Of a stretch of 52,069 bases of DNA, positions 23,465-31,679 are shown piece after piece; positions within the stretch are counted from its first letter, which is position 1, and each line of letters opens with the position of its first letter. Source of the DNA: Rhodospirillales bacterium (GTDB lineage: Bacteria; Pseudomonadota; Alphaproteobacteria; Reyranellales; Reyranellaceae). The notes under the pieces are model-generated. The model saw only the letters and a program-made list of their open reading frames with translations. It did not search any database and had not been told where the DNA came from. The position numbers and the translations under genes are program-made. The stretch spans positions 1 through 52,069 of the forward strand of contig JACPOB010000094.1 in assembly GCA_016185145.1 (NCBI GenBank), in the 5' to 3' direction.

Positions 23465-25117
23465 ATGAGGCAAGCCTTCATCGGCGTCGACGTCGGGACA
23501 TCGAGCGCCCGGGCCGGCGTGTTCGACGAACGGGGCACGCTGCTGGCGACTGCCCGCCATGCCATTACGCTTTGGCACGAGGCGGGCAACGTCGTCGAAC
23601 AATCGTCGTCCGAGATCTGGTCGGCCTGCATCGCCGCGGTGCGCGCTGCGATGACCGAGAGCGACTTGCCGCCGTCGGCCATCGCCGGTTTGGGCTTCGA
23701 TGCGACGTGTTCGCTCGTGGTGCTCGATGGCGGCGCCAACGCGCTCACGGTCAGCCCGTCCGGCGAGGCGCGGCGCAATGTCATCGTCTGGATGGATCAT
23801 CGCGCCACGGCCGAGGCGCGCGCCGTCAACGACACCCAGGACGATGTCCTGCGCTATGTCGGTGGGTCGATCTCGCCAGAAATGGAGATTCCCAAGCTGC
23901 TCTGGCTGAAGCGTCATCTGCCATCGACTTATCATGGCGCCGGCCATTTCTTCGACCTCGCCGACTTCCTCTCGTTCAAGGCGACCGGATCGACGGCGCG
24001 CTCGATGTGCACGTTGACCTGCAAGTGGAACTTTCTCGCTCATGAGGAACGCTGGAGCCGGCGCTATCTCGATCGCGTCGGCCTGGGCGACCTGGCGCTG
24101 GGCGACTATGCGCGGATTGGCCGGCAGATCGTCGCCCCGGGAACCGCATTGGGCGCCGGCCTATCGGCATCCGCCGCCCAGGAGCTCGGGCTGCTCGAGG
24201 GCACGCCGGTCGGCGCGTCGCTTATCGACGCCCACGCCGGTGGCATCGGCACGATCGGCGGGCGTGCGAAAACCGGGGGGCCGGTCGAGGTCCGCAAGCG
24301 GCTTGCCTACATCATGGGAACCTCGGCCTGCATCATGGCGACGACAAGCGAGCCCTGCTTCGTGCCCGGCGTGTGGGGGCCCTACTATTCGGGCATGGTG
24401 CCCGGTCTTTGGTTGAACGAGGGCGGCCAGTCCGCGGCAGGGGCTGCGATCGATCATCTGATCGGATCGCACCCCGCCTACAAACAGGCCGTCGAGGCGG
24501 CGCGCACCGAGGGTCTCGACGTGCTGGGTTATCTCGAGCGGCGCGTCGTGTCGCGCTTCGCCCATCTCGGTGACGCCGCGCGGCTGGCACGCGACATCCA
24601 CGTGTTGCCGGAATTCCTGGGCAATCGCTCGCCCTATGCCGATCCGGAGTCGCGCGCCATCGTCTCGGGCCTCGATCTCGACGTCGATATCGGTGCCATG
24701 GAGCGGCTGTTCGTCGCCGGCCTCTGCGGTCTGGCCTATGGCCTGGCCGATGTCGTCGACGCCTTCCGCGCGCATGGCGTCGAGAGCGAGTTGATGGTGA
24801 TCAGTGGCGGCGCCGCCCGCAGCGCCCTGGTGCGCCAGATCATGACCGACACCACCGGCCTCACCGTTGCCCTGCCCGAAACCCCGGAACCGGTGCTGCT
24901 GGGCGCCGCCATGCTGGGTGCCGTCGCGGCCAAGGCCTACGGATCGATCGGCGAGGCCATGACGTCGATGTCGGCGATGGGCTGGTCGAGCACGCCGACC
25001 GGGACCGAGATGGCGGCCTTCCACCAGGCCAAGCGGCGCGTTCATGGGTTGATGCGCCAGCTCGACCACGCAAGCCGCGCCGCCATGCGGGACGCCGGCG
25101 GCGCCTGCCGCCCCTGA
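23465..25117 (+). CDS. FGGY carbohydrate kinase, D-ribulokinase type
   Basis: 550 aa, the length of the ribulokinase branch (xylulokinases are about 480-500). Motifs: FIGVDVGTSSARAGVFDE (ATP/phosphate site), GLGFDATCSLVVLD, VIVWMDHRA, VLRYVGGSISPEMEIPKLLWLK, ATGSTARSMCTLTCKWN, SLIDAHAGGIGTIG and FVPGVWGPYYSGMVPGLWLNEGGQSAAG. GFDATCSLV and the GVWGPY block are hallmarks of the D-ribulokinase family that includes human FGGY. It should phosphorylate D-ribulose (or ribitol) to enter the pentose phosphate pathway. Operons of the Smo type usually carry xylulokinase here, so this points to a different substrate. Confidence 0.85.
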   Translation: MRQAFIGVDVGTSSARAGVFDERGTLLATARHAITLWHEAGNVVEQSSSEIWSACIAAVRAAMTESDLPPSAIAGLGFDATCSLVVLDGGANALTVSPSGEARRNVIVWMDHRATAEARAVNDTQDDVLRYVGGSISPEMEIPKLLWLKRHLPSTYHGAGHFFDLADFLSFKATGSTARSMCTLTCKWNFLAHEERWSRRYLDRVGLGDLALGDYARIGRQIVAPGTALGAGLSASAAQELGLLEGTPVGASLIDAHAGGIGTIGGRAKTGGPVEVRKRLAYIMGTSACIMATTSEPCFVPGVWGPYYSGMVPGLWLNEGGQSAAGAAIDHLIGSHPAYKQAVEAARTEGLDVLGYLERRVVSRFAHLGDAARLARDIHVLPEFLGNRSPYADPESRAIVSGLDLDVDIGAMERLFVAGLCGLAYGLADVVDAFRAHGVESELMVISGGAARSALVRQIMTDTTGLTVALPETPEPVLLGAAMLGAVAAKAYGSIGEAMTSMSAMGWSSTPTGTEMAAFHQAKRRVHGLMRQLDHASRAAMRDAGGACRP

Positions 25118-25130
25118 AGCGGAGGGGGTG

Positions 25131-26096
25131 ACCATGATGCTGAGCTGCGGTGATGCCCTGGTCGACTTCCTGCCGGTGGCGGCCGCGGATGGCCGCGATG
25201 CGCTCGTGCCGGCAGTCGGTGGATCCTGCCTCAACGTCGCCGTCGGCATGGCGCGGCTCGGGGTCGAGGCCGGATTCGTCGGTGGCATCTCGACCGATCT
25301 CTTCGGCCGCATGATCGCCGATCACGCCCTGGCGTCGCAGGTCGATCTGCGCTTTGCGACGCTCAGCGACCACCAGACCACGCTGGCCTTCGTGCGAACC
25401 GTTGCCGGCGAGCCGCAATACGCCTTCTATGACGAAGGAACGGCGTCGCGGAACTGGACCTATCGCAGCGGCTCCTTGCCGTTCGACAGGGTCGAGGCGA
25501 TCCATGTCGGCTCGACAACGCTCGTCGATGAGCGGTCGGCGGCCGAGGCCCTCGCCCTTGTGCAGGAGGCGCGCGGGTCGGTCACCATCTCTTTCGATCC
25601 GAACTGTCGTCCCAACCTGGTGAGCGACAAGCGGCGCTATGTCGAGCGTATGGCTGCCTTCGCCCGGGCCGCGCACATCGTCCGCATGTCAGATGTCGAT
25701 TTCGACTATCTTTATGGTGACGAAGAGCCCACGCGTCAGGCATCGGCCCTGCTCGCGGCGGGCGCCAGCTTGGTGATCATCACATGCGGCGCGAAGGGCG
25801 CGGAGGCCTGGCACAAGGCGGCGGGATCCGTTGTTGTGGCCGCGCCGGCTGGACCGGTGGTGGATACGATAGGTGCGGGCGACAGCTTTCAGGCGGCGCT
25901 CTTGTTTGCCTTGCAGGCCATGGGCCGAAGCGACACAGCCTCCCTGGCCGAAATAAGTGCCGACGAGCTTCGCCGCGCCTTGTCTTTCGCCGCTCACTGC
26001 GCGGCCATCACCTGCAGCCGTCCTGGTGCCGACCCACCTCATCGCGCGGAAATTGCCGCCGTCCTCGCCAGGCTCCTGCCCCCCCGCCCGTCGTGA
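25131..26096 (+). CDS. PfkB-family carbohydrate kinase (fructokinase-like)
   Basis: 321 aa. N-terminal SCGDALVDFLPV and GGSCLNVAVGMARLG (PfkB signature 1 region), FVGGISTDLFGRM, FDPNCRP, and the C-terminal signature DTIGAGDSFQAALLFAL containing the catalytic Asp and anion hole GAGD. Cytoplasmic ATP-dependent sugar kinase; fructokinase is the usual partner in sorbitol/mannitol operons and the sequence fits that group. It starts 13 bp after the FGGY kinase (ATG 25131 or, three bases later, 25134). With it the locus could also handle a polyol giving fructose. Confidence 0.83.
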   Translation, partial: TMMLSCGDALVDFLPVAAADGRDALVPAVGGSCLNVAVGMARLGVEAGFVGGISTDLFGRMIADHALASQVDLRFATLSDHQTTLAFVRTVAGEPQYAFYDEGTASRNWTYRSGSLPFDRVEAIHVGSTTLVDERSAAEALALVQEARGSVTISFDPNCRPNLVSDKRRYVERMAAFARAAHIVRMSDVDFDYLYGDEEPTRQASALLAAGASLVIITCGAKGAEAWHKAAGSVVVAAPAGPVVDTIGAGDSFQAALLFALQAMGRSDTASLAEISADELRRALSFAAHCAAITCSRPGADPPHRAEIAAVLARLLPPRPS

Positions 26097-26127
26097 GAGC
26101 CGGTAGCGCGGATGCGCGGCCATCTCT

Positions 26128-26691
26128 ATGGTCCGCGCCAGCACGCTCAAACCCGGAGTTGGATCTTTGCTCGACGCGCAACGACTGGACGATCGGCCGC
26201 CCGAAGGTTTCCTGCGCATCGATTTCGACCGCGACCGGCCCGAGACGACCTTCAACAGCCATATCGGCACGCTCTACGCCAAGCGCGGCGCCAAGGGCAC
26301 GCGCGATGAGTTCGTGCTGGGCTTCCGCGTGCACCAGCACATGTGCAATCCGGCGGGCGGCCTGCACGGCGGGATGATGATGACGGCGGCCGACCTGGTG
26401 GGCACGATGGGCGGCGGCACCTTGGTCGGGCTGCGCAAGTTTCTGCCCACGGTCAGCATGACCTTCGACTTCGTCGCGCCGGCCCGGGTCGGCGACTGGG
26501 TCGAAGGCCGCGCCGAGGTCGTGCGCCAGACGCGCTCGCTCCTCTTCACCAACATCTACCTGACGGTGGGCGAGGAGAAGTTCCTGCGCGCTTCGCAGAT
26601 CGCCAAGATCCCGTCGGGCGAGGGCCTGTCTTTCGGCAAGGCAAGGCTGGATCGCAGCGCCGCCGGCGGCCCGGCTACTCAGGCAAGCTAG
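26128..26691 (+). CDS. PaaI-family hotdog thioesterase
   Basis: 187 aa from ATG 26128; a TTG at 26167 (LDAQRLDDRPPEG) has a better ribosome site (GGAG eight bases upstream) and is an equally plausible start, which would give 174 aa. The hotdog core has HMCNPAGGLHGGMMMTAADLVGTMGGG (HGG motif) and VSMTFDFVAPARVGDWVEGRAEVV. Third thioesterase of this type in the window. It lies 31 bp after the fructokinase-like gene on the same strand; a role in polyol use is not evident, so it may simply be read through. Confidence 0.8.
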   Translation: MVRASTLKPGVGSLLDAQRLDDRPPEGFLRIDFDRDRPETTFNSHIGTLYAKRGAKGTRDEFVLGFRVHQHMCNPAGGLHGGMMMTAADLVGTMGGGTLVGLRKFLPTVSMTFDFVAPARVGDWVEGRAEVVRQTRSLLFTNIYLTVGEEKFLRASQIAKIPSGEGLSFGKARLDRSAAGGPATQAS

Positions 26692-26695
26692 ACCA

Positions 26696-28057
26696 ATGTC
26701 GGCCGAGGCCCGGCTTCCCGCACTCGTGCCGCGCGGACAGGGCCATCAGTTCGTGGTCTACGGCGATTCGTGCTCGGGCATTGCCGGCGCGCTCCACGAA
26801 AAGACCTTCGCGTCGGTCAATGCCGTCGTGCAGCGCCTCGAGCCGCCGCCGGAATTCATCGCCTTCCTGGGTGACGAGGTCGCGGGCTATACGGCCGACC
26901 GCAGCGAGCTCGAGGCGCAGTGGCGGCACTGGCTGCACCATGAGATGGCCTGGCTCGACCGTGCGGCAATTCCGTTGTGGAACACGACCAGCAACCACAC
27001 GACCTACGACGAGATGAGCGAGTCGACGTTCAGCACGATGCTCGCCCATCTGCCGCGCAACGGGCCGCCCGGACAGGAGGGCCTGTCGTACTTCGTGAGG
27101 CGCGGCGACCTGCTGATGGTCTTCGTCCACACGACATGGACGGGCCTCGGCGGCGAAGGCCATGTCGAGACGACATGGTTGCGCGACGTGTTGCATCGCC
27201 ACGCCGACGCGCGCCACAAGCTGGTCCTCGGCCACCATCCCGTGTTTCCGATCAACGGCTTCTCGGGCGCCTACCAGCGGGAGATCGGCCCCGAGCATGC
27301 CGGCGACTTCTGGAACGTGCTCGTCGAGGGCGGCGTGCTGGCCTATCTCTGCAGCCACATCCTCGCCTTCGACGTCCAGGTCCATCGCGGCGTGCTGCAG
27401 GTCTGCACCGCCGGCGCCGGAACGGCGCACCGCATGCCCGAAGGAGTGGAGTACCTGCACTGTGTCCAGGGGGCGCTCGATGGCGAGGGCCTGCGCTACC
27501 AGGTGCTGGATGCCGAGGGCCGGGTACGCGAACGCCTGTCGTGGCCGTTGCGGCTCGCCACCGAGTGGCGTGCGCAGCCGACCGGAGCGAGCGAGGCGCC
27601 GCTCGTTGGCGGCCCTTATGACGATCGTATCCTCGGCTTGCGCTTCACCGGCCGCGCCGCGGCGGCGGGCAATGGCTCGGCACAGACGCTGTTGTCGGCC
27701 TTTCGATCGGATCTTCAGATGCCTCTGTGGATCGGGCTGCGTGGCATCGACCAGCGGCTGACGGCGATCGTCGGCTTTCAAGCGCGTCGCAGCCCGCATT
27801 ACTGGTACGGGCCGGCGGTCGCGGCGGGTTCATCGTTCGACCTTCAATTGGTCATTCACACGGGCATGGGGCCGGGCGGCTTCCTCCACCGCGGCGCGGG
27901 TACGGAGAGCTGGTCGTCACTCGCCGGTGCGTCGGCCTGGGGTGCGGAGCGCCTGCAGTGGCCCGATCGCTGGGCCGTCGGCCACGCCCCGCGCGGCCCT
28001 GCCGATCAACCCTTCAGGGGAACGGACCTCTCTGCATCGGCGCTGGTCCAGCGATGA
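26696..28057 (+). CDS. Calcineurin-like metallophosphoesterase, 453 aa
   Basis: The N-terminal half has a metallophosphoesterase layout: VVYGDSCSG (instead of D-x-H), FIAFLGDEVAGY (GD), TTSNHTTYDE (N-H), LVLGHHPVFPING (H in GHHP) and LAYLCSHILAFDVQ (last motif, GHxH replaced by SHIL). Hence two metal ligands differ from the canonical set, and activity is uncertain. The C-terminal 170 residues (from about 285) form an unassigned beta-rich region. No signal peptide. It follows the thioesterase by 4 bp, so both are co-translated at the end of the polyol locus. Function unknown. Confidence 0.65.
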   Translation: MSAEARLPALVPRGQGHQFVVYGDSCSGIAGALHEKTFASVNAVVQRLEPPPEFIAFLGDEVAGYTADRSELEAQWRHWLHHEMAWLDRAAIPLWNTTSNHTTYDEMSESTFSTMLAHLPRNGPPGQEGLSYFVRRGDLLMVFVHTTWTGLGGEGHVETTWLRDVLHRHADARHKLVLGHHPVFPINGFSGAYQREIGPEHAGDFWNVLVEGGVLAYLCSHILAFDVQVHRGVLQVCTAGAGTAHRMPEGVEYLHCVQGALDGEGLRYQVLDAEGRVRERLSWPLRLATEWRAQPTGASEAPLVGGPYDDRILGLRFTGRAAAAGNGSAQTLLSAFRSDLQMPLWIGLRGIDQRLTAIVGFQARRSPHYWYGPAVAAGSSFDLQLVIHTGMGPGGFLHRGAGTESWSSLAGASAWGAERLQWPDRWAVGHAPRGPADQPFRGTDLSASALVQR

Positions 28058-28113
28058 TGCGCGACATCCAACGCGACGAGCGGAAGGTCCCTCGCTACGA
28101 CAGGCGCATGATC

Positions 28114-28653
28114 TTACGGCGCCGCCGTCGCCATGCCCGGCACGACGGCCTTCATGTCGTACGGCTCCTCGACCAGCGTCTCGCCGTTCCACATGCTGCG
28201 GTCGATCTCGAGGAAGTTGCCGAGATAGACGTGGATGGCCGCGCTGATCTTGCCGAGCGGATTGACCACCGAGTGGACGATGTCGTGGCCCAGGATCGTG
28301 ACGTCGCCCGTGCCCAGTGCCTCGCCGCCGGCGACCTCGATCTGGAACTTCGCGGGGTGGGCGACCCGGCGCCAGAACACGTTGTCCTCGCGCCCGGTGT
28401 ACATGCCGATCAGCGCCGCCATGCGATGGTCGTGCGGCAGGGCGATCTGGCGGGGGCCCCACAACAGGTTCATGACCGTGAGGTCGGGCGATTTGTGCAG
28501 CACCTGGACGCCGGCCTTGTCCGGCTCGCCGATCACGCGCATCAACGCGGCCGGATCGGAGACGGCGCGGGCCACGACCTCCTTCATGGGCTGCCGCGAC
28601 CGCTCGGGAAGCGTCGCGCGCAGGTCGGCGATGAACTGGTCGAGGTCGAACAT
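28114..28653 (-). CDS. Cysteine dioxygenase-like cupin (predicted metal-dependent enzyme)
   Basis: 179 aa double-stranded beta-helix protein. IALPHDHRMAALIGMYTGREDNVFW has the His-x-His and downstream Glu arrangement of the cysteine dioxygenase/COG5553 group, and LGHDIVHSVVNPLG carries the third His. The helical N-terminus (DLDQFIADLRATLPER) is typical. Probably an Fe(II) thiol dioxygenase or relative; substrate unknown. It begins 15 bp after the ArsR-type regulator stop on the same strand, suggesting co-expression, and is convergent with the phosphoesterase gene. Confidence 0.75.
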   Translation of the reverse strand: MFDLDQFIADLRATLPERSRQPMKEVVARAVSDPAALMRVIGEPDKAGVQVLHKSPDLTVMNLLWGPRQIALPHDHRMAALIGMYTGREDNVFWRRVAHPAKFQIEVAGGEALGTGDVTILGHDIVHSVVNPLGKISAAIHVYLGNFLEIDRSMWNGETLVEEPYDMKAVVPGMATAAP

Positions 28654-28668
28654 GACCCCGATCCTACC

Positions 28669-29370
28669 TCACGGGAGGGTCGCGCCGAAGTGGCTGCCCA
28701 TCGCCCGACGCCCTGAATCGGTCAGCCGCACGGTACGGCTGCGGCGGAGCTTCTCTGCCCAGCCGCGGCGGAAGAACGTATCGGCAATGGCCGCCCCCAA
28801 TGCGCCCGAGATGTGCGGCCGCCGCTCGCTCCAATCCAGGCACTGGCGGGCGAAATGGCGGTTGCCGGCGCGGCGCGCTGCGGGCACGTCCACGCCCAAC
28901 CGGTGGCAGAACAGGTCACCGCTTTCCGTGAGCTTCCAATCACGCGGGCCCTTGGGCTCGATATGGCCGGCCTTGGTCAGCGCGTCGGTGACGGCGATGC
29001 CGACCTGGCCCGCCAGATGGTCGTAACAGGTGCGGCAGAAGCGCAGGTCGGGATCGCGCCGCCAGGCGGCGTGCATCGAGGCGGGCGGCGCGCGCGTGCC
29101 GGCGAGCGCCATCAGGGATTCGATGGCATGCGCGACGTCGGGCGAGGCCAGCCGATAGAAGCGGTTGCGGCCCTGCGCGCGGGCGGCGAGCAGGTTGGCG
29201 TCGATCATGCGGGACAGGTGTCCGCTCGCGGTCTGGGCCGTGATGCCGGCGGTGAGCGCGAGCTCGGACGCGGTGTGGGCGCGGCCGTCCATCAGCAGCG
29301 ACAGCATGGACGCGCGCGCAGGGTCGCCCATCAGGGCGGCGACTTCGGAGAGAGCGTTCACGGTGGTCAT
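28669..29370 (-). CDS. ArsR-family winged-helix regulator with Cys-containing C-terminal domain
   Basis: 233 aa. The N-terminal ArsR domain covers residues 1-90: MGDPARASMLSLLMDGRAHTASELALTAGITAQTASGHLSRMIDANLL. A second conserved part begins with DPDLRFCRTCYDHLAGQVG (CRTC Cys pair) and ends with RTVRLTDSGRRAM. This two-part form is common in proteobacteria; the Cys pair may sense thiols, metals or redox state. It precedes the cysteine-dioxygenase-like gene, which fits thiol sensing (inference). The dyad at 29412-29435, about 45 bp upstream, is the likely autoregulatory site. Confidence 0.8.
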   Translation of the reverse strand: MTTVNALSEVAALMGDPARASMLSLLMDGRAHTASELALTAGITAQTASGHLSRMIDANLLAARAQGRNRFYRLASPDVAHAIESLMALAGTRAPPASMHAAWRRDPDLRFCRTCYDHLAGQVGIAVTDALTKAGHIEPKGPRDWKLTESGDLFCHRLGVDVPAARRAGNRHFARQCLDWSERRPHISGALGAAIADTFFRRGWAEKLRRSRTVRLTDSGRRAMGSHFGATLP

Positions 29371-29411
29371 GGCGAAAATCTAGGCCCGCGCGCGCGCGTC
29401 CGCCATGGTCA

Positions 29412-29435
29412 ATAGTTCGGCGGTTGCCGAACCAT
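29412..29435. promoter_or_regulatory. Operator dyad upstream of the ArsR-type regulator
   Basis: Arms ATAGTTCGGC and GCCGAACCAT around GGTT; 9 of 10 positions pair. TTCGGC-N4-GCCGAA closely resembles known alphaproteobacterial ArsR/SmtB-type sites. It lies 42-65 bp upstream of the regulator start, consistent with autoregulation. Confidence 0.6.
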
Positions 29436-29598
29436 CTCCCTCTCTCATTCTCCTCCCCCGTATGACGCGTATGACGGGGAGGCTAGGGAGGGGGAGAGCC
29501 CCAGTTGGGCTATCGCAAATTTCAGATCATGATCTGCAACTTCAGCGACCGTCCCGGAGGCTTTCCCCCTCCCGGCCTCCCCCGTAAGACGGGGGAGG
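29433..29598. repeat. Cluster of C/G-rich intergenic palindromes
   Basis: Between the ArsR regulator and DUF6285 gene. It contains CCTCCCCCGT ... ACGGGGAGG around 29452-29482, a flanking CTCCCTCTC ... GGGAGGGGGAGAG pair, a perfect 14-bp palindrome CAGATCATGATCTG (29523-29536), and a perfect stem CCTCCCCCGT-AAG-ACGGGGGAGG (29576-29598) just past the DUF6285 stop. These resemble dispersed intergenic palindromes of alphaproteobacteria; the 14-bp palindrome might be a separate operator. Confidence 0.6.
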
Positions 29599-29616
29599 TG
29601 GAAGACGGCCGAACGC

Positions 29617-29976
29617 TCAGCGCCACTTCGGATTGGCGATCGCGATCTTGTCGGCGATGGTGTCCTCCAGATGGGCCATCAGGGCCGCGTCGCGCTCGTC
29701 GCGCTGGCCGGTGCGCAGCTGGCGGGCGAGTTCGTAGTTGAGCTCGTCGAGCGTGCCGTCGCGACCGAGCAACTTCACGAGTCGCTCATGCTCGCGGGCG
29801 TCGGCGGCCGGCCCCAGTCGCGCCTCGCGCTCCAGGATGGCGAGCGAGTTCACGGCCACGCGCATCTGGAAGCCGAGCCGCGGCTCGGCCTTGTCGAGCA
29901 CGGGCGTCACCTCCTCGCGCAACAGGTCGGCGATGGCGGCCAGGAGTTCGGACGCGGTCGGACGATCCTGCGCCAT
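29617..29976 (-). CDS. DUF6285 family protein
   Basis: 119 aa, all-helical: DRPTASELLAAIADLLREEVTPVL, FQMRVAVNSLAILEREARLGP, and TLDELNYELARQLRTGQ...DTIADKIAIANPKW at the end. It matches, from memory, DUF6285 proteins that are regularly encoded beside phosphotransferase-family and acyl-CoA dehydrogenase genes. Here it follows such a phosphotransferase on the same strand, separated by the cloverleaf repeat at 29993-30098. Function unknown; probably an accessory to the kinase. Confidence 0.7.
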   Translation of the reverse strand: MAQDRPTASELLAAIADLLREEVTPVLDKAEPRLGFQMRVAVNSLAILEREARLGPAADAREHERLVKLLGRDGTLDELNYELARQLRTGQRDERDAALMAHLEDTIADKIAIANPKWR

Positions 29977-29992
29977 CTCTACACCGCCGCCG

Positions 29993-30098
29993 CCTCACCC
30001 TGAGGAGCGGTCCATGGGACCGCGTCTCGAAGGGTGGGCCGCATCGCGACTGTTGCCACCCTTCGAGACGCGCACTTCGTGCGCTCCTCAGGGTGAGG
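29993..30098. repeat. Cloverleaf-type repeat, CCTCACCC family, copy 1
   Basis: Outer 17-bp perfect inverted repeat CCTCACCCTGAGGAGCG (29993-30009) / CGCTCCTCAGGGTGAGG (30082-30098). Inside, in order: hairpin GTCC-ATG-GGAC (30010-30020), a perfect 17-bp stem CGCGTCTCGAAGGGTGG (30021-30037) / CCACCCTTCGAGACGCG (30056-30072), and hairpin GCGCAC-TTC-GTGCGC ending near 30084. It lies between two genes on the same strand. Copies 2 and 3 are at 37068-37179 and 46877-47005. Confidence 0.9.
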
Positions 30099-30132
30099 TG
30101 AGTGGTGTAGTGCCGTCATTGCGGGCATCGCC

Positions 30133-31155
30133 CTAGCCTCCCTGTTTCAGCAACTGCAACAGGTCGACCTCGGTCTCCACCGCGCGGCGGCCGATCGAGG
30201 CGAGCTCCATCGATTTCACCGCTCCGCCGAGATGCCGCCACGCCTGCTGGTGGCAGATGATGCCCCAGCGCACCGTGCCGAAAACCTCCCACCAGTGGGC
30301 GCGGGCCGGATCGACCTTGGCGCCGCCCGCCTTCTCGTAGGCCGACCACAGCTCCTCGCGGCTGCCGAAGCCGCCGGCCGGCTTGTCGACGGCGCCGAAG
30401 CGCCAGCTCTTCACGCACAGCCAGCCGAGATCCTCGACCGGATCGCCGAGATGCGCGCCCTCCCAGTCGAGGATCGCCGTCACGCCGGTTTCGTCGACGA
30501 GGTAGTTGCCGGTGCGGTAGTCGCCGTGCACCAGCAGCGGCCGCGCGATCGGCGGCGGCCGGCGCCGGTCGAGCCAGCTGAGCGCCAGCTCGAACACCGG
30601 CTGCGGCTGGTTCAGGCTGTCGAGCGCGCGGCGCATGCCGGCGATGTGGTCGGCAGCCTCGCGATGGGCGAGCCGCGGCAGGTCGCCCAGCTCGACGGCA
30701 TGGATGCGCGCCAGGATCGCGCCGAGCTGGCCCGCGATCAGCGTCCGCGCCGTCGCATAGGGCGGGTCGCGCAGCAGCTTGCGGGCGATCGCCGTGCCGC
30801 CGATGCGGCGCATGACGAAGGCCTCGCCCAGCCCGTCCTGCGGCGTGAGCTCGAACAACACCTCGGGCGCGCGCACGCCCGCCCTGAAGGCGGCCGCCAG
30901 AACGCGGAACTCGGTGGCGCGATCGAGCCCGGTGGCCGGTCGGTCTGCCTTGCCGGTTGTCGGTGGATCGCGACGCAGGACCAGGCCGTGGCGACTGCCG
31001 TCCACCAGGACGTCGAAGGTCCAGGTCTGGCGCGAGGCGCCGCCCGATTCCCGCTTGAGGCTTTCGATCGTCGCAGGCTTGCCGAAATGCCGGCCGGCCG
31101 CGCCGGCAAGGCCGGCGGCCACCTGCTCGGCTTCAGATGCTGTGTGAACGGTCAT
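30133..31155 (-). CDS. Phosphotransferase (APH/choline-kinase fold) family protein
   Basis: 340 aa. N-lobe: RESGGASRQTWTFDV and a Lys/Arg-bearing LVLRRDPP strand. The catalytic loop LLVHGDYRTGNYLVDE (HGD-x(4)-N, Asp and Asn) and the metal-binding VTAILDWEGAHLGDPVEDLGWL are intact. This branch resembles the N-terminal kinase part of ACAD10/11, which phosphorylates 4-hydroxyacyl-CoA; the MaoC hydratase across the divergent promoter region and the neighbouring DUF6285 fit fatty-acid-type chemistry, but substrate is inferred only. Divergent from the MaoC gene with a 74-bp gap. Confidence 0.82.
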   Translation of the reverse strand: MTVHTASEAEQVAAGLAGAAGRHFGKPATIESLKRESGGASRQTWTFDVLVDGSRHGLVLRRDPPTTGKADRPATGLDRATEFRVLAAAFRAGVRAPEVLFELTPQDGLGEAFVMRRIGGTAIARKLLRDPPYATARTLIAGQLGAILARIHAVELGDLPRLAHREAADHIAGMRRALDSLNQPQPVFELALSWLDRRRPPPIARPLLVHGDYRTGNYLVDETGVTAILDWEGAHLGDPVEDLGWLCVKSWRFGAVDKPAGGFGSREELWSAYEKAGGAKVDPARAHWWEVFGTVRWGIICHQQAWRHLGGAVKSMELASIGRRAVETEVDLLQLLKQGG

Positions 31156-31229
31156 TTACCGGACTGTGGCACAGGCCCGGCAGCGTGGTAAGAGGGCGCC
31201 CGCCACAGGCAAGAAGGAGAAGCCCGGAC

Positions 31230-31679
31230 GTGTCGACTGATTTTGCGGCCATGCACGGCCTTTATCTGGAAGACCTCGAGGTCGGCATGTCGGCGATGTT
31301 CGGCAAGACGGTGACCGAGGCCGATATCGCGGCCTTCGCCGGCGTCTCGGGCGACACCAACCCGATCCATCTGCACGGCGGCTTCGCCCAGTCGACGCGC
31401 TTCGGCCAGCGCATCGCCCACGGCATGCTGAGCGGCAGCTTCATCTCGACCGTGGTCGGTACCAAGCTCCCTGGCCCGGGCTCGATCTACGTCTCGCAGA
31501 CGCTCAACTTCACCGCCCCGGTCTCGATCGGCGACACGGTGACCGCGGTCTGCACCATCACCGACATCAACCAGGAGCGCCGGCGCGTCACCCTGAAGAC
31601 GCAGTGCGTTGCCGGCGACAAGGTGGTGATCGACGGCGAGGCCGTGGTGTCGGTGCCGCGCCGCACGCCGAAGAAATGA
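31230..31679 (+). CDS. MaoC-family (R)-specific enoyl-CoA hydratase
   Basis: 149 aa, single hotdog domain: VTEADIAAFAGVSGDTNPIHLHGGFAQSTRFGQRIAHGMLSGSFIS carries the hydratase-2 motif with catalytic Asp and His (GDTNPIHL). NFTAPVSIGDTVTAVCTI and the C-terminal VIDGEAVVSVP complete the fold. It hydrates enoyl-CoA to (R)-3-hydroxyacyl-CoA, as PhaJ does. GTG 31230 is chosen because AGGAGA stands 10 bases upstream; ATG 31251 would be seven codons later. Its stop overlaps the ribF start (ATGA). Confidence 0.85.
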   Translation: MSTDFAAMHGLYLEDLEVGMSAMFGKTVTEADIAAFAGVSGDTNPIHLHGGFAQSTRFGQRIAHGMLSGSFISTVVGTKLPGPGSIYVSQTLNFTAPVSIGDTVTAVCTITDINQERRRVTLKTQCVAGDKVVIDGEAVVSVPRRTPKK

